This document shows positions 18,020 to 27,918 of a stretch of 64,000 nt of DNA, in pieces. A program made the position numbers and the translations under genes. The notes beneath the pieces were generated by a model. That model did not search any database. It was given only the letters and a program-made list of their open reading frames with translations, and was not told the DNA's origin. The stretch comes from Flavobacterium sp. GTDB taxonomy: Bacteria > Bacteroidota > Bacteroidia > Flavobacteriales > Flavobacteriaceae. The number at the start of each line of letters is the position of its first letter. Positions within the stretch are counted from its first letter, which is position 1. Where the stretch lies: the NCBI RefSeq assembly GCF_027484205.1, contig NZ_JAIXUB010000026.1:1-64000 (forward strand). Reading direction: 5' to 3'.

Positions 18020-18898
18020 CTATAAAAAACGTTTCATTCCGTAAAATTCTTCTCTATATTGACTTGGTGTTGTCTTTTTAATACTTTTAAAAATTCTATT
18101 AAAATTTGCAATGTTATTAAAACCAGATTTGAATGCTATCTCTGAAATACTCAAATCTTTTTCAACTAACCAACGTGCAGCATAACCAATTCTGATGTCA
18201 TTCAAATAATTTACAAATGTTTTACCTGTTCGCTTTTTTATAAATCGATTAAAAGAAACTGGGCTCATCAGTGCAACCTCAGAAGCATCATCTAAAGTTA
18301 TTTTTTCAGCAAAATTTTTCTGAACATACTCATATATAAGTTTCATTTTATCATCATCTTCAAACTTATCATAGTCAATTGTGTAAGTTGATAAAAGTCT
18401 CTGATTACGAGAGTTAGCCATATCTTGTAATATAGATACTATTTCTAAAAAATAATCCATACCATCAAGTCGTGACAATTTTGAAATACGTTCATGCAAG
18501 TCATTCGCAGTCTTTTTTGAAAACAAGATACCATGAATTGACCTATTAAACATTTCCTTAATCGAACTCATTATACGTCGGTTCAATAATGCTTCTTCAA
18601 ATAAATCATTGTGAAATTGAATCGTAATTTCATGTATTTTTTTATTTTTACAATTATTTAATTCCCAACCATGGTAAAGATTTGGGCCAACTAAAACTAA
18701 CTCAACATCATCAATTTCTTCAATATGATCGCCAACAATTCGTCTAACTCCTTTACCATTTTTAATGAAATTGATTTCAAATTCAGGATGATAATGAATA
18801 GGAAAATCAAAATTATCCTTAACCCTATCAAAAACTAAAAAGCTATCTCCTTTACTTAATGGAGTAATTTCGCGATGAAATTTTGTAATATTCTTCAT
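18020..18898 (-). CDS. AraC-family transcriptional regulator of the mannan locus
   Basis: About 292 residues from the ATG at 18898 (MKNITKFHREITPL); an in-frame ATG 21 nt upstream is possible. The N-terminal cupin sugar-sensing domain has IHYHPEFEINFI and GPNLYHGWEL. The C-terminal double helix-turn-helix has ITLDDASEVALMSPVSFNRFIKKRTGKTF and SISEIAFKSGFNNIANFNRIFKS. A cytoplasmic one-component regulator, unlike the hybrid two-component systems of many Bacteroides loci. It sits between susC and the divergent enzyme operon, so it probably controls both in response to a mannan-derived sugar. Confidence 0.9.
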   Translation of the reverse strand: MKNITKFHREITPLSKGDSFLVFDRVKDNFDFPIHYHPEFEINFIKNGKGVRRIVGDHIEEIDDVELVLVGPNLYHGWELNNCKNKKIHEITIQFHNDLFEEALLNRRIMSSIKEMFNRSIHGILFSKKTANDLHERISKLSRLDGMDYFLEIVSILQDMANSRNQRLLSTYTIDYDKFEDDDKMKLIYEYVQKNFAEKITLDDASEVALMSPVSFNRFIKKRTGKTFVNYLNDIRIGYAARWLVEKDLSISEIAFKSGFNNIANFNRIFKSIKKTTPSQYREEFYGMKRFL

Positions 18899-18950
18899 TT
18901 CATAAAATTTAAAATGCAATTATATGATATAAAAATGATAAAATAATACT

Positions 18951-18980
18951 ATTGATGATGAATTATCAAAACTATCTTTG
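18951..18980 (+). promoter_or_regulatory. Candidate promoter of the mannanase operon
   Basis: TATCTTTG at 18973-18980 fits TAnnTTTG, with ATTG (18951-18954) 18 bp before it as a -33 element. The start codon is about 146 bp further on, leaving room for a leader. A 6-codon upstream frame (ATG at 19117) overlaps the true start at 19127. Confidence 0.4.
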
Positions 18981-19126
18981 AACTTTAGTAAAAAAAGATG
19001 CTTGTTTTTTTTTAATAATAAAATAAAAACCAATCAAAATTGATAAATTCACAACTAATCTTTAAAAATTTAAAGTATCTTGTGATTGCGCTTTCAACTT
19101 TTGATTTAAAGAATAAATGAAAATAA

Positions 19127-20260
19127 ATGAAAATTAAGATTATACTATTACTATTTACACAACTTGTAGTTAGTTCTTGCAGTGCTCAAAAAATTACTTC
19201 TACTAAACTTGTAGATGAAAATGCAACACAAGAAACTAAAAACCTATATAAAAACCTCACCTTACTAAAAGAAAAAGGGTTTATGTTTGGTCATCAAGAT
19301 GCCTTAGCTTATGGCGTTAATTGGAAATACCAAGAAGGAAGAAGTGATATTAAAGATGTAACAGGCGATTATCCTGCTATATATGGTTGGGATTTAGGAG
19401 GAACTGAACACAAATCAGACAACGATATTGATGGTGTTCCTTTTGTAAAAATGAAGCAATGGATTAAAGAAATCTATGATAGAAGTGGCGTAAATACAAT
19501 TAGTTGGCACATGGATAACCCATTAACAGGTAAAAATGCTTGGGATACTACTCCAAATTCATTTGCGTCAATCCTTCCAAATGGTTCAAAACATGAGTTG
19601 TATAAAACTTGGTTAGATAATTCTGTGAAATTCTTCTTGTCTTTAAAAGGTAGCGATGGAAAAGCAATTCCAATATTATATCGACCTTTTCATGAACTTA
19701 CTGGAAACTGGTTTTGGTGGTGCAAAAACAATGCTACACCAGAACAATTCAAAGAAGTTTGGAAATTCACAGTTGATTATTACAAATCAAAAGGAGTGCA
19801 TAATCTTATATATGTTTACAACACTTCAATGGTGAAATCGCGTGAGGAATTTTTAGAATACTATCCTGGTGAATCTTATGTAGATATACTTAGCTTCGAT
19901 AATTATGAATATAATGATCCTACAAAAGATAATTCGTTTGTTGAAAATAACCTGAAATTATTCGGGATAATGGATACCATTGCTAAGGAACAAAACAAAA
20001 TAATCGCTTTTGCAGAAACGGGTTATGAGCAAATTCCTTATGATAAATTTTGGACGAAAACCCTTTTAGAATCTATTGGAAATTATAAAATATCTTTCGT
20101 TTTAGCATGGAGAAATCATGGTTGGCAAGAAAACGAAAAAAAAATGCACTATTATGTTCCGTTTAAAGGGCATCCTAATGAAAAAGATTTTATAGATTTT
20201 TTTAATTTAGAAGAAACTCTTTTTCAAAAAGATGTTACATCAAAAAAACTTTACAAATAA
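19127..20260 (+). CDS. GH26 endo-beta-1,4-mannanase, lipoprotein
   Basis: 377 residues with lipobox SSC followed by SAQ. GH26 signatures: FGHQDALAYGVNW, NTISWHMDNPLTG, the acid/base Glu in YRPFHELTGNWFWWC and the nucleophile Glu in AFAETGYE. It cleaves internal beta-1,4-mannosyl bonds. First gene of an eight-gene + strand operon with gaps of 2-30 bp. The second GH26 (26683-27909) is clearly divergent, suggesting a division such as endo-mannanase on the surface versus mannobiose-releasing enzyme in the periplasm; which is which cannot be told here. Confidence 0.93.
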   Translation: MKIKIILLLFTQLVVSSCSAQKITSTKLVDENATQETKNLYKNLTLLKEKGFMFGHQDALAYGVNWKYQEGRSDIKDVTGDYPAIYGWDLGGTEHKSDNDIDGVPFVKMKQWIKEIYDRSGVNTISWHMDNPLTGKNAWDTTPNSFASILPNGSKHELYKTWLDNSVKFFLSLKGSDGKAIPILYRPFHELTGNWFWWCKNNATPEQFKEVWKFTVDYYKSKGVHNLIYVYNTSMVKSREEFLEYYPGESYVDILSFDNYEYNDPTKDNSFVENNLKLFGIMDTIAKEQNKIIAFAETGYEQIPYDKFWTKTLLESIGNYKISFVLAWRNHGWQENEKKMHYYVPFKGHPNEKDFIDFFNLEETLFQKDVTSKKLYK

Positions 20261-20288
20261 ACCATAACTAACCAAATAAATACCCTTA

Positions 20289-22214
20289 ATGAAACTATCC
20301 ACTATCGATTTAATTATAATCGCCTCTTACTTTATCATGATGATTGTCATTGGTTTAGTAATGAAAAATAAAGCAAAAAAAAGTAAAGACAATTACTTAA
20401 TGGGTGGAAAAAAACTACCTTGGTACATGCTTGGATTAAGCGATGCTAGTGATATGTTTGATATTTCGGGAACAATGCTTTTAGTTAGTATGGCTTTTCT
20501 TTATGGCTTTAAAAGTATATGGATTCCATGGATGTGGCCTGTTTTTAATCAGGTCTTTTTAATGGTTTTCTTAAGCAAATGGCTGCGAAGAAGTAATGCA
20601 ACAACTGGAGCTGAATGGCTTGGTACACGTTTTGGACTGACAGATAAAGGTGTCAAACAAAGTCATGCTATTGTGGTAGTATTTGCTTTAATGCTTTGCA
20701 TCGGATATATGGCATATGCATTTGTTGGCGTAGGTGAATTTCTTGAAATTTTTATTCCTTATGAAACAGTAAAAGAGGTTGTACCATTTTTAGATGTCCA
20801 CATGGAAAATTATACTCTTGGAACACCAGAATACAATTCTATTTTAATTGATGCTAAAAATACAACGGCTCAATTTTATGGAGTTTCTATCTGTATTGTA
20901 GCAACTTTCTACAGTATCGTTGGTGGAATGCATGGAATCGTTCTAGCGGATTTTATTAAATACATGATTATGATTGTTTGTTCCATTTTTGTTGGAACTA
21001 TCGCAATGCAACATTTAGCAAGTTCTGGAATTATAATTACAGACAAAATGCCTTTAGGTTGGGACAATCCTATTTTTGGTGTAGAATTGGGCTTGGATTG
21101 GAGTTCTATATTACCAGAAGCAACAAAAAAATTACAATCGGATGGATATAAATTATTCTCTGCAATTGTAAGTATGATGTTCTTTTCTGGTGTTTTAAAA
21201 TCGTTAGCTGGTCCAGCACCTAACTACGATTGCCAAAAAATATTAAGTACAAAATCACCTGAAGAAGCAAGTAAAATGAGTGGATTTATTTCTATTATTC
21301 TACTTCCTATTCGCTATTTCATGGTTATGGGACTTTGCATCTTAGGGATTTTATATTTTAAAGACTTAACACTTTCGCAAAATGCTGACGGTATAAATTT
21401 TGAAAGTATTATGCCTGCAGTAATCAACAAATATCTTCCTGTTGGTTTAGTAGGATTAGTTCTTGCTGGTTTTTTAGGTGCATTTATGAGTAATTTTTCA
21501 GGAACTTTAAATGCAGGACAAGCTTATATTGTAAACGATATTTATTTAAAATATTTTAATCCAACTGCCGATAGAAAACAAGTAATCAATATGGGGTATT
21601 TGTCAGGTATAGTAATGGTGCTTCTGGGAATTGGTTTAGGTCTTCTAATAAAAGACGTTAATATGATTTTCAACATTATTACCGCAGGTTTGTACGGAGG
21701 ATTTGTATGTGCTAATGTTTTAAAATGGTATTGGTGGCGTTTCAATGCCAATGGCTATTTCTATGGAATGCTATTCGGAATAATTGCAAGTGCTATTCCG
21801 CCAGCATTATCTGTAACAGGAATTACTACCTATTTTGACGGTACTAGAATGCTATACTTCTTCCCAGTATTTATTGTAATTCAATTGATTGCCTGTGTTT
21901 TAGGTTCATATGCAGCTCCACCTACAGAAAAAGCTGTATTGCAAAACTTCTATAAAAATGTACGACCATGGGGATTTTGGAAACCCATTCATGATGAATT
22001 AGCACTAGAAGATCCAACTTTAGAAAAAAATAAAAATTTTAAATTGAATATGTTGAATGTGTTACTCGGAATTACAGGACAAATTCTATTGACATTATTG
22101 CCAATGTACTTCATATTATCTAAATGGTTTGAACTAGGAATAGTCATCGGATTGTTTGCGATAATTGCATTTACGATGAGGCAAACTTGGTGGAAAAGAT
22201 TAACCGATTATTAA
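20289..22214 (+). CDS. Sodium:solute symporter (SSS family), probable mannobiose importer
   Basis: 641 residues with about 14 hydrophobic helices. SSS-family features: N-terminal DLIIIASYFIMMIVIGLVM, GGKKLPWYMLGLSDASDMFD, and GVLKSLAGPAPNYDCQKILS. The length and the WFW/WWRFN inserts match sugar-transporting members placed beside mannosylglucose phosphorylase in Bacteroidetes. It would move mannobiose or mannosylglucose across the inner membrane with Na+. Lies 28 bp after the GH26 gene and 30 bp before the GH130 gene. Confidence 0.9.
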   Translation: MKLSTIDLIIIASYFIMMIVIGLVMKNKAKKSKDNYLMGGKKLPWYMLGLSDASDMFDISGTMLLVSMAFLYGFKSIWIPWMWPVFNQVFLMVFLSKWLRRSNATTGAEWLGTRFGLTDKGVKQSHAIVVVFALMLCIGYMAYAFVGVGEFLEIFIPYETVKEVVPFLDVHMENYTLGTPEYNSILIDAKNTTAQFYGVSICIVATFYSIVGGMHGIVLADFIKYMIMIVCSIFVGTIAMQHLASSGIIITDKMPLGWDNPIFGVELGLDWSSILPEATKKLQSDGYKLFSAIVSMMFFSGVLKSLAGPAPNYDCQKILSTKSPEEASKMSGFISIILLPIRYFMVMGLCILGILYFKDLTLSQNADGINFESIMPAVINKYLPVGLVGLVLAGFLGAFMSNFSGTLNAGQAYIVNDIYLKYFNPTADRKQVINMGYLSGIVMVLLGIGLGLLIKDVNMIFNIITAGLYGGFVCANVLKWYWWRFNANGYFYGMLFGIIASAIPPALSVTGITTYFDGTRMLYFFPVFIVIQLIACVLGSYAAPPTEKAVLQNFYKNVRPWGFWKPIHDELALEDPTLEKNKNFKLNMLNVLLGITGQILLTLLPMYFILSKWFELGIVIGLFAIIAFTMRQTWWKRLTDY

Positions 22215-22244
22215 AAATATTTATATACCATAATACGCATTTGT

Positions 22245-23429
22245 ATGATAACTGAAAACATAACAAAAATTCACAATTTCGACGCTTTAATAGCAAGTCA
22301 TTTGGAATTAATAAAACAACCTAATTCTCCTGTTAAAGAGCATAACGGAATTTATTTAAGATATAAAAATCCTGTAGTAACAGCAAAACATGTTCCTTTA
22401 AACTGGAGGTATGATTTTAATGCTGAAACAAATCCTCATGGATTGGAACGCATCGGTTTCAATGCAGCTTTCAATGCTGGAGCAATAAAATTTAACGATA
22501 AATATGTTCTTTGTCTTCGTGTGGAAGGTAATGACAGAAAATCGTTTTTTGCCATGGCTGAAAGTCCAAATGGAATAGATAATTTTCAGTTTTGGGACAA
22601 ACCATGTGTTATTCCGCAAATTGAAGGAAATCCAGATACAAATGCATACGATATGCGACTTGTTCAACACGAAGATGGTTGGATTTATGGCATTTTCTGT
22701 ACTGAAAGAAAAGATCCTACAGCACCAAAATCAGATACTAGTACTGCCATTGCTAATGCTGGTCTCGTTCGTACGAAAGATTTAATTCATTTTGAAAGAC
22801 TGCCTGATTTGATTTCTAATACAGGTCAACAAAGAAACGTAGTATTACATCCCGAATTTGTAAACGGTAAATATGCCATTTACACACGTCCGCAAGATGG
22901 ATTTATTGATGTTGGAAATGGTGGAGGAATTGGTCTAGGTTACATCGACAATATGGAAAATCCGATTGTAAAAGACGAAAAAATTATTTTCGGAAAAGTG
23001 TATCATACCATTTATGAACTTAAAAATGGTCTTGGTCCTGCTCCAATAAAAACGGATAAAGGTTGGTTACATTTAGCACATGGTGTAAGAAATACTGCTG
23101 CTGGTTTACGTTACACGTTGTATGTTTTTATGACCGATTTAAATGATATTTCTAAAGTTATTCATACACCTGCAGGACATTTTATGGCACCAGAAAAAGA
23201 TGAACGCCTTGGTGATGTTTCTAATGTTTTGTTTTCAAATGGATGGATTGCTGACGATAATGGTAATGTATTTATCTATTATGCGTCATCTGATACTAGA
23301 ATGCATGTAGCTACTTCAACTGTTGAAAAACTTCTTGATTATGCAATAAATTCTCCTGAAGATACTTTCACATCAGCTGGTTCTGTAAATACAATCATTC
23401 AATTAATTGATAAAAATAAATCAATTTAA
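22245..23429 (+). CDS. mgp: GH130 4-O-beta-D-mannosyl-D-glucose phosphorylase
   Basis: 394 residues, cytoplasmic. A five-bladed propeller of GH130 subfamily 1 type: RIGFNAAFNAGAI, NPDTNAYDMRLVQHEDGW, QRNVVLHPEF and GPAPIKTDKGWLHLAHG. Asp131 (in PDTN) falls at the same number as the catalytic acid described for the Bacteroides fragilis enzyme. It converts mannosylglucose plus phosphate to mannose-1-phosphate and glucose. The epimerase three genes downstream (two after this one) supplies its substrate from mannobiose, and the symporter before it supplies the sugar. Subfamily call from sequence and context. Confidence 0.92.
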   Translation: MITENITKIHNFDALIASHLELIKQPNSPVKEHNGIYLRYKNPVVTAKHVPLNWRYDFNAETNPHGLERIGFNAAFNAGAIKFNDKYVLCLRVEGNDRKSFFAMAESPNGIDNFQFWDKPCVIPQIEGNPDTNAYDMRLVQHEDGWIYGIFCTERKDPTAPKSDTSTAIANAGLVRTKDLIHFERLPDLISNTGQQRNVVLHPEFVNGKYAIYTRPQDGFIDVGNGGGIGLGYIDNMENPIVKDEKIIFGKVYHTIYELKNGLGPAPIKTDKGWLHLAHGVRNTAAGLRYTLYVFMTDLNDISKVIHTPAGHFMAPEKDERLGDVSNVLFSNGWIADDNGNVFIYYASSDTRMHVATSTVEKLLDYAINSPEDTFTSAGSVNTIIQLIDKNKSI

Positions 23430-23433
23430 AAAT

Positions 23434-24393
23434 ATGAAAAGGCTACTACTACTTTTACTACTTACTACTGCTTTTGCAAACGCTCAAGTAGTAAAAAACA
23501 ATGGTAACCTTCAAGTTATCGGAACCCAATTATGTAACCAAAAAGGCAATCCAATTGTACTTCACGGTATGAGTTATGGTTGGAGCTGTTTTCATCCTTC
23601 TTTTTATAACAAACAAACAGTAAAATGGTTAAAGAAAGATTGGAATTGCACGGTAGTTCGAGCAGCTTTAGGAATTGAACCTGATAACGGATATCTACAA
23701 AATCCAGAAGTTTCAGAAAAATTAATTACCAATGTTGTTGATGCTGCCATTGCAAACGACGTTTATGTAATCATCGATTGGCACAGTCACAATTTGAACT
23801 TAAAAGAAGCCAAAGATTTTTTTGATAGATTGTCTAAAAAATATGGAAAGTTTCCTAATGTGATTTATGAAATTGTAAACGAACCTGATCAAGAAAGTTG
23901 GGAAGAAGTAAAAGCGTATTCTGAAGAAGTGATTGCTACAATTCGTAAAAATGATGCAGACAATATCATTTTAGTAGGTTCGCCACATTGGGATCAAGAT
24001 GTACACTTACCAGCAGAAAATCCAATAAAAATTACTACTAATTTAATGTACACGATGCATTTCTATGCGGGAACACACAAGCAATGGTTGCGTGACCGCA
24101 CGGATGATGCCATCAAAAAAGGTTTGCCAATTTTCGTTTCAGAATGCGCCGGAATGGAAGCAACAGGTGATGCAGCAATGGATTATGAAGAATGGCAAAA
24201 ATTCATCGATTGGATGGATTTAAATAAAATAAGTTGGGTAACTTGGTCTGTTTCTGATAAAGATGAAACTTGTTCTGTTTTAAAAAAAGGTGCTTCTGCA
24301 ACAGGCAAATGGAAAATATCTGATTTAAAAGTATCGGGAACAAAAACTAGAGAATATTTAAAAGCTTATAATGAAGATGGTTCTCTAAAATAA
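23434..24393 (+). CDS. Secreted GH5 (subfamily 2-like) endo-glucanase
   Basis: 319 residues from the ATG at 23434, four bases after the previous stop, where the signal peptide starts (MKRLLLLLLLTTAFANAQ); an upstream in-frame ATG overlaps the phosphorylase gene. GH5 features: GMSYGWSC, YVIIDWHSHN, acid/base Glu in NVIYEIVNEPD, and nucleophile Glu in FVSECAGMEATG, with WVTWSVSDKDETCS. The pattern is that of GH5_2 endo-beta-1,4-glucanases, not GH5_7 mannanases. In this locus it would cut glucose-containing stretches of glucomannan. Confidence 0.88.
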   Translation: MKRLLLLLLLTTAFANAQVVKNNGNLQVIGTQLCNQKGNPIVLHGMSYGWSCFHPSFYNKQTVKWLKKDWNCTVVRAALGIEPDNGYLQNPEVSEKLITNVVDAAIANDVYVIIDWHSHNLNLKEAKDFFDRLSKKYGKFPNVIYEIVNEPDQESWEEVKAYSEEVIATIRKNDADNIILVGSPHWDQDVHLPAENPIKITTNLMYTMHFYAGTHKQWLRDRTDDAIKKGLPIFVSECAGMEATGDAAMDYEEWQKFIDWMDLNKISWVTWSVSDKDETCSVLKKGASATGKWKISDLKVSGTKTREYLKAYNEDGSLK

Positions 24394-24411
24394 AATTAAA
24401 AAATTGATGTA

Positions 24412-25617
24412 ATGATATATGAAAAGGAAACTTTAAATTTCAATTCTTTTTTAGATAAAATCCATGTAGAATTACATTCGATTTTAGACTATTGGGAAAA
24501 AAATTCCATCGATGAAAAATTTGGCGGATTTACAGGCGAAATTGATTTTAATGATGTAAAAAATGAATTCGCAGACAAAGGTTCTGTTTTAAATGCTAGA
24601 ATTCTGTGGTCTTTCTCAGCGGCTTATCCAGTAACTAAAAATCCGAATCATTTGGCTATTGCCGAAAGAGCTTTCCGTTATATTGATAAATACTTTTATG
24701 ACAGCGAATTCGTTGGAATTTTCTGGTCACTAAACCATGACGGAACTCCAAAAGATACTAAAAACCAAATTTATGCGCTAGCATTTACCATTTACGGATT
24801 ATCAGAATTTTATAAAATTTCTAAAAATCAAGAAGCACTTCAACTTGCCATAAATCTATACAATTCAATAGAAAAATACAGTTATGATGAGGAAAATGAA
24901 GGCTATTTTGAAGCTTTTACGCGTGATTGGCAACCCATAGAAGATTTGCGTTTAAGTGATAAAGATGCCAACGAAAAGAAAACGATGAACACGCATTTGC
25001 ACATTGTGGAAGCTTATGCAAATTTATTTCAAGTTTGGCCCGATTTAGAACTGAAAGACAAAATCAAAAAACTACTTTACGTAATTAGTATTTATTTTAT
25101 TGATAAAAATACGTGGCATTTAAAACTATTTTTTGATGAAAATTGGATAGAAAAACCCGATGTAATCTCCTATGGACACGACATCGAAGCGGCTTGGTTA
25201 TTACAATGGTGTGCAGAAGTAATAGAGAATAAAGATTTGATAGAAAAGTATCAAAAATATGCTGTCGAAATGGCAAAAGTCACCAAAGAAGGAATTGATA
25301 TTGATGGCGGATTGTGGTATGAATTTGAACCTGAAGAAAATAAATTAATTTCTGAAAAACATTGGTGGCCACAAGCCGAATTATGGATTGGAATGATCAA
25401 TGCTTGGCAATTAACCAAAGATGACGAATACCTAAAAATCACAGAAAAGAACTTTGAATTTGTACAAAAATATATTTTAGACATACAAAAAGGCGAATGG
25501 ATATGGGGAATAAATCAAGACTATTCTAAAATTGAAAAAGACAAAGCTAGTTTTTGGAAATGTCCTTATCATAATTCTCGCGCTTGTTTAGAATTAATTA
25601 AACGTTTATCTATTTAA
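24412..25617 (+). CDS. AGE-family cellobiose/mannobiose 2-epimerase
   Basis: 401 residues, cytoplasmic, an (alpha/alpha)6 barrel. Cellobiose 2-epimerase signatures: MNTHLHIVEAYANLFQVWPD, YGHDIEAAWLLQWCAE, KHWWPQAELWIGMINAW and FWKCPYHNSRACLEL, with the expected active-site histidines. It interconverts the reducing-end hexose at C2; in mannan loci it turns mannobiose into mannosylglucose for the GH130 enzyme. Stop at 25617 and next start at 25620 suggest translational coupling. Confidence 0.92.
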   Translation: MIYEKETLNFNSFLDKIHVELHSILDYWEKNSIDEKFGGFTGEIDFNDVKNEFADKGSVLNARILWSFSAAYPVTKNPNHLAIAERAFRYIDKYFYDSEFVGIFWSLNHDGTPKDTKNQIYALAFTIYGLSEFYKISKNQEALQLAINLYNSIEKYSYDEENEGYFEAFTRDWQPIEDLRLSDKDANEKKTMNTHLHIVEAYANLFQVWPDLELKDKIKKLLYVISIYFIDKNTWHLKLFFDENWIEKPDVISYGHDIEAAWLLQWCAEVIENKDLIEKYQKYAVEMAKVTKEGIDIDGGLWYEFEPEENKLISEKHWWPQAELWIGMINAWQLTKDDEYLKITEKNFEFVQKYILDIQKGEWIWGINQDYSKIEKDKASFWKCPYHNSRACLELIKRLSI

Positions 25618-25619
25618 TA

Positions 25620-26657
25620 ATGGCAAGAAATATAATTATACTGTTCGTATTCATAATAAGCTTAAATACATTAGCTCAAAAAAATCTAGTTCTCAATGGC
25701 GGATTTGAAATGGAGTTAAATAATTGGCGTGGTGATGTTGCCAAAATTTCACCATTCGATAAAAAAGCAGGAAAAGGAAGTGCCATAATTACTCAATATA
25801 CTGGCGCTGAATGGCAAGCTATTGATCAAATCATTAGCATTCCAAAAAACACAGCTGCTATTGAATTTAGTGGTTGGATAAAATCAGATGCTGTTGAAAA
25901 AGGAAAAAACGATTGGAACACTGGTAAATTTGACATCGAGTTTTTAAATTCAGGAGAAAAAGGAATTCAAAACGAAAATGTGGCCTCGGTAATAGGAACA
26001 ACAACTTGGACTTTTTACAAAAAAACAATTACTATTCCAGTTTCAGCTTCAAAATTTCGAATCATGTTAGCCTTAGGACAAACCAATGGAACGATATTAT
26101 TTGACGAAATAAAAGCCATTCCAATATCTCAAGAAGAATTAAATAAAATTCAAGAAGCAGAAAATGCTAAACGAATGCCAACAGTAATTTCAGGAAATTT
26201 TGAAAATAAACCTATAGAATTATCCAACGGAAATTTCGAAAACGGTATTAATTCATGGCGCGGAAATGCAATTACTTCAACTACAATTTTTAAAGAAGGA
26301 AAAGCATCATTGATATTAAATTCTACAACTTTCGATTGGACAGGAATTGACCAAATTGCAGATGTTCCAGATAATGCAACTTCAATAACTATATCGGGTT
26401 GGTTAAAATCAGATAACATAAAACAAGGAAAAGAAACTTGGAACAACGGATTATTAAATGTAGAATTTACAGGAAATGATAATCAAAAAACAAGTGATGA
26501 TCAAAGTATAACTTTTGTTAATGGTTCAACCGATTGGACCTATTATTCTAAAACTTTTCCACTACCAAAAGGAACAAAAAGATATAGAATTATGCTTGCT
26601 TTAGGTTTTGCTTCGGGTACTTTGTATGCTGATGATGTAACTGTGAGTTTCAAATAA
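25620..26657 (+). CDS. Secreted protein with two tandem carbohydrate-binding-like modules
   Basis: 345 residues. A signal peptide (ending TLAQK) is followed by two homologous modules of about 145-150 residues (about 20-170 and 195-345). Each begins with NGGFE/NGNFE...NxWRG, contains AIDQI/GIDQI, SGWIKSD/SGWLKSD and KGK(N/E)xWN, and ends RIMLALG...G(T)xxxD(E/D). This is the CBM4/9-like jelly-roll pattern. No catalytic domain. Probably a periplasmic or secreted mannan-binding protein; the duplicated fold without an enzyme is unusual. It has an internal duplication visible only at protein level. Confidence 0.8.
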   Translation: MARNIIILFVFIISLNTLAQKNLVLNGGFEMELNNWRGDVAKISPFDKKAGKGSAIITQYTGAEWQAIDQIISIPKNTAAIEFSGWIKSDAVEKGKNDWNTGKFDIEFLNSGEKGIQNENVASVIGTTTWTFYKKTITIPVSASKFRIMLALGQTNGTILFDEIKAIPISQEELNKIQEAENAKRMPTVISGNFENKPIELSNGNFENGINSWRGNAITSTTIFKEGKASLILNSTTFDWTGIDQIADVPDNATSITISGWLKSDNIKQGKETWNNGLLNVEFTGNDNQKTSDDQSITFVNGSTDWTYYSKTFPLPKGTKRYRIMLALGFASGTLYADDVTVSFK

Positions 26658-26682
26658 ATGTCTAACAAATAATAAAAATGCT

Positions 26683-27909
26683 ATGAAAAAAATTTTTATT
26701 TCTATTCTTATGTCAGCTATTTTGACTCTGAATTCATGTTCTAAAGACGATTCTACAAACGACGAACCAGATGTTGTTGATCCTCCAGTGACTGTTGTCG
26801 ATCCAGTAACACCTCAAAATGTTAGAACCTTTATGGTTGACCAAAATGCAACCGATGAAACTGTTGCACTATTCTATAATTTAAGAAAACTATCACAGAC
26901 TAAATTTGCTGTTGGACATCAAGATGCATTCAATGCCTTTTATGGTGCTGGAGGCAATTCTGATATTAAAAAAACTACTGGTCATGATCCTGCACTTTTA
27001 GGTTCTGATTTTATGTTTATTACCGACAAAAGTAATGATGGTCAGGCAAGTAATTGGTTTTTCCAACAAGAAAATAAAATTATTCAAGACACAAAAGAAG
27101 CCTATTCAAAAGGAATGATAAATATTTTTTGCTGGCATTTACGCGAACCTAACAATGAAGATAGTTTTTACGCATCCGATATGACATCTGAACAAAAAAA
27201 CACAGCTTTTAGAAGCATTATGCCTGGTGGAGCAAATCATGATTGGTATAAATTAAAATTAGATAAAGTAGCTTCAGTTCTTTCAAATTTAAAAGATGCT
27301 AATAATAAATTAATTCCTGTAATTTTTAGACCTTTTCACGAATTTGACGGAAGTTGGTTTTGGTGGGGCGCAAATTATTGTTCACCAAACGAATACAAAA
27401 CAGTTTTTCAGTTCACGGTTGACTATTTGAAAAATACTAAAAATGTACATAATATATTGTACTCATTCGCTCCAGACAACACCTACTCTACTTCGTCAAG
27501 TTATTTAAGTCGTTATCCTGGTGATGGTTATGTAGATGTTTTAGGTATGGATAATTATGGAGATTTTAATAACCAAGGTACAAATGGTTCTAATTTGGCA
27601 AATAATAAATTGAAATATTTATCAGATTTAGCTATTGAAAAGAAAAAAATTGCCGCATTAACTGAAACTGGTTATCGTGTAACTAATACAACTCCACCAA
27701 TAACAAATTGGTTTTCAACCTATTTATATGATGCGATGACTAAAAACAATGTTCAATTAGCTTTTGTAATGTTTTGGAATAATGGTAATGGAGGTTATTA
27801 TGTTCCAACTCCATCAGCTACAAACGCTTCTGATTTTAATAGTTTTGTTATCAAACCAAAAGTTGTTTTACAAAACACATTGCCTAATATGTACGTTTTA
27901 CCTAATTAA
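26683..27909 (+). CDS. GH26 endo-beta-1,4-mannanase 2, surface lipoprotein
   Basis: 408 residues. Lipobox LNSC followed by SKDDS, which resembles a surface-export signal. An acidic, Pro-rich linker of about 40 residues precedes the catalytic domain. GH26 motifs: FAVGHQDAFNAFYG, INIFCWHLREPNN, acid/base Glu in FRPFHEFDGSWFWWG and nucleophile Glu in ALTETGYR. The linker and acidic signal suggest it faces outward and makes the first cuts, in contrast to the first GH26. Follows the binding-module gene by 25 bp. Confidence 0.93.
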   Translation: MKKIFISILMSAILTLNSCSKDDSTNDEPDVVDPPVTVVDPVTPQNVRTFMVDQNATDETVALFYNLRKLSQTKFAVGHQDAFNAFYGAGGNSDIKKTTGHDPALLGSDFMFITDKSNDGQASNWFFQQENKIIQDTKEAYSKGMINIFCWHLREPNNEDSFYASDMTSEQKNTAFRSIMPGGANHDWYKLKLDKVASVLSNLKDANNKLIPVIFRPFHEFDGSWFWWGANYCSPNEYKTVFQFTVDYLKNTKNVHNILYSFAPDNTYSTSSSYLSRYPGDGYVDVLGMDNYGDFNNQGTNGSNLANNKLKYLSDLAIEKKKIAALTETGYRVTNTTPPITNWFSTYLYDAMTKNNVQLAFVMFWNNGNGGYYVPTPSATNASDFNSFVIKPKVVLQNTLPNMYVLPN

Positions 27910-27918
27910 TTTTCAATA

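Noticed and set aside
23407..23433. Upstream in-frame start of the GH5_2-like gene
   Set aside because: Would put nine charged residues before a clean signal peptide and overlap the phosphorylase gene.
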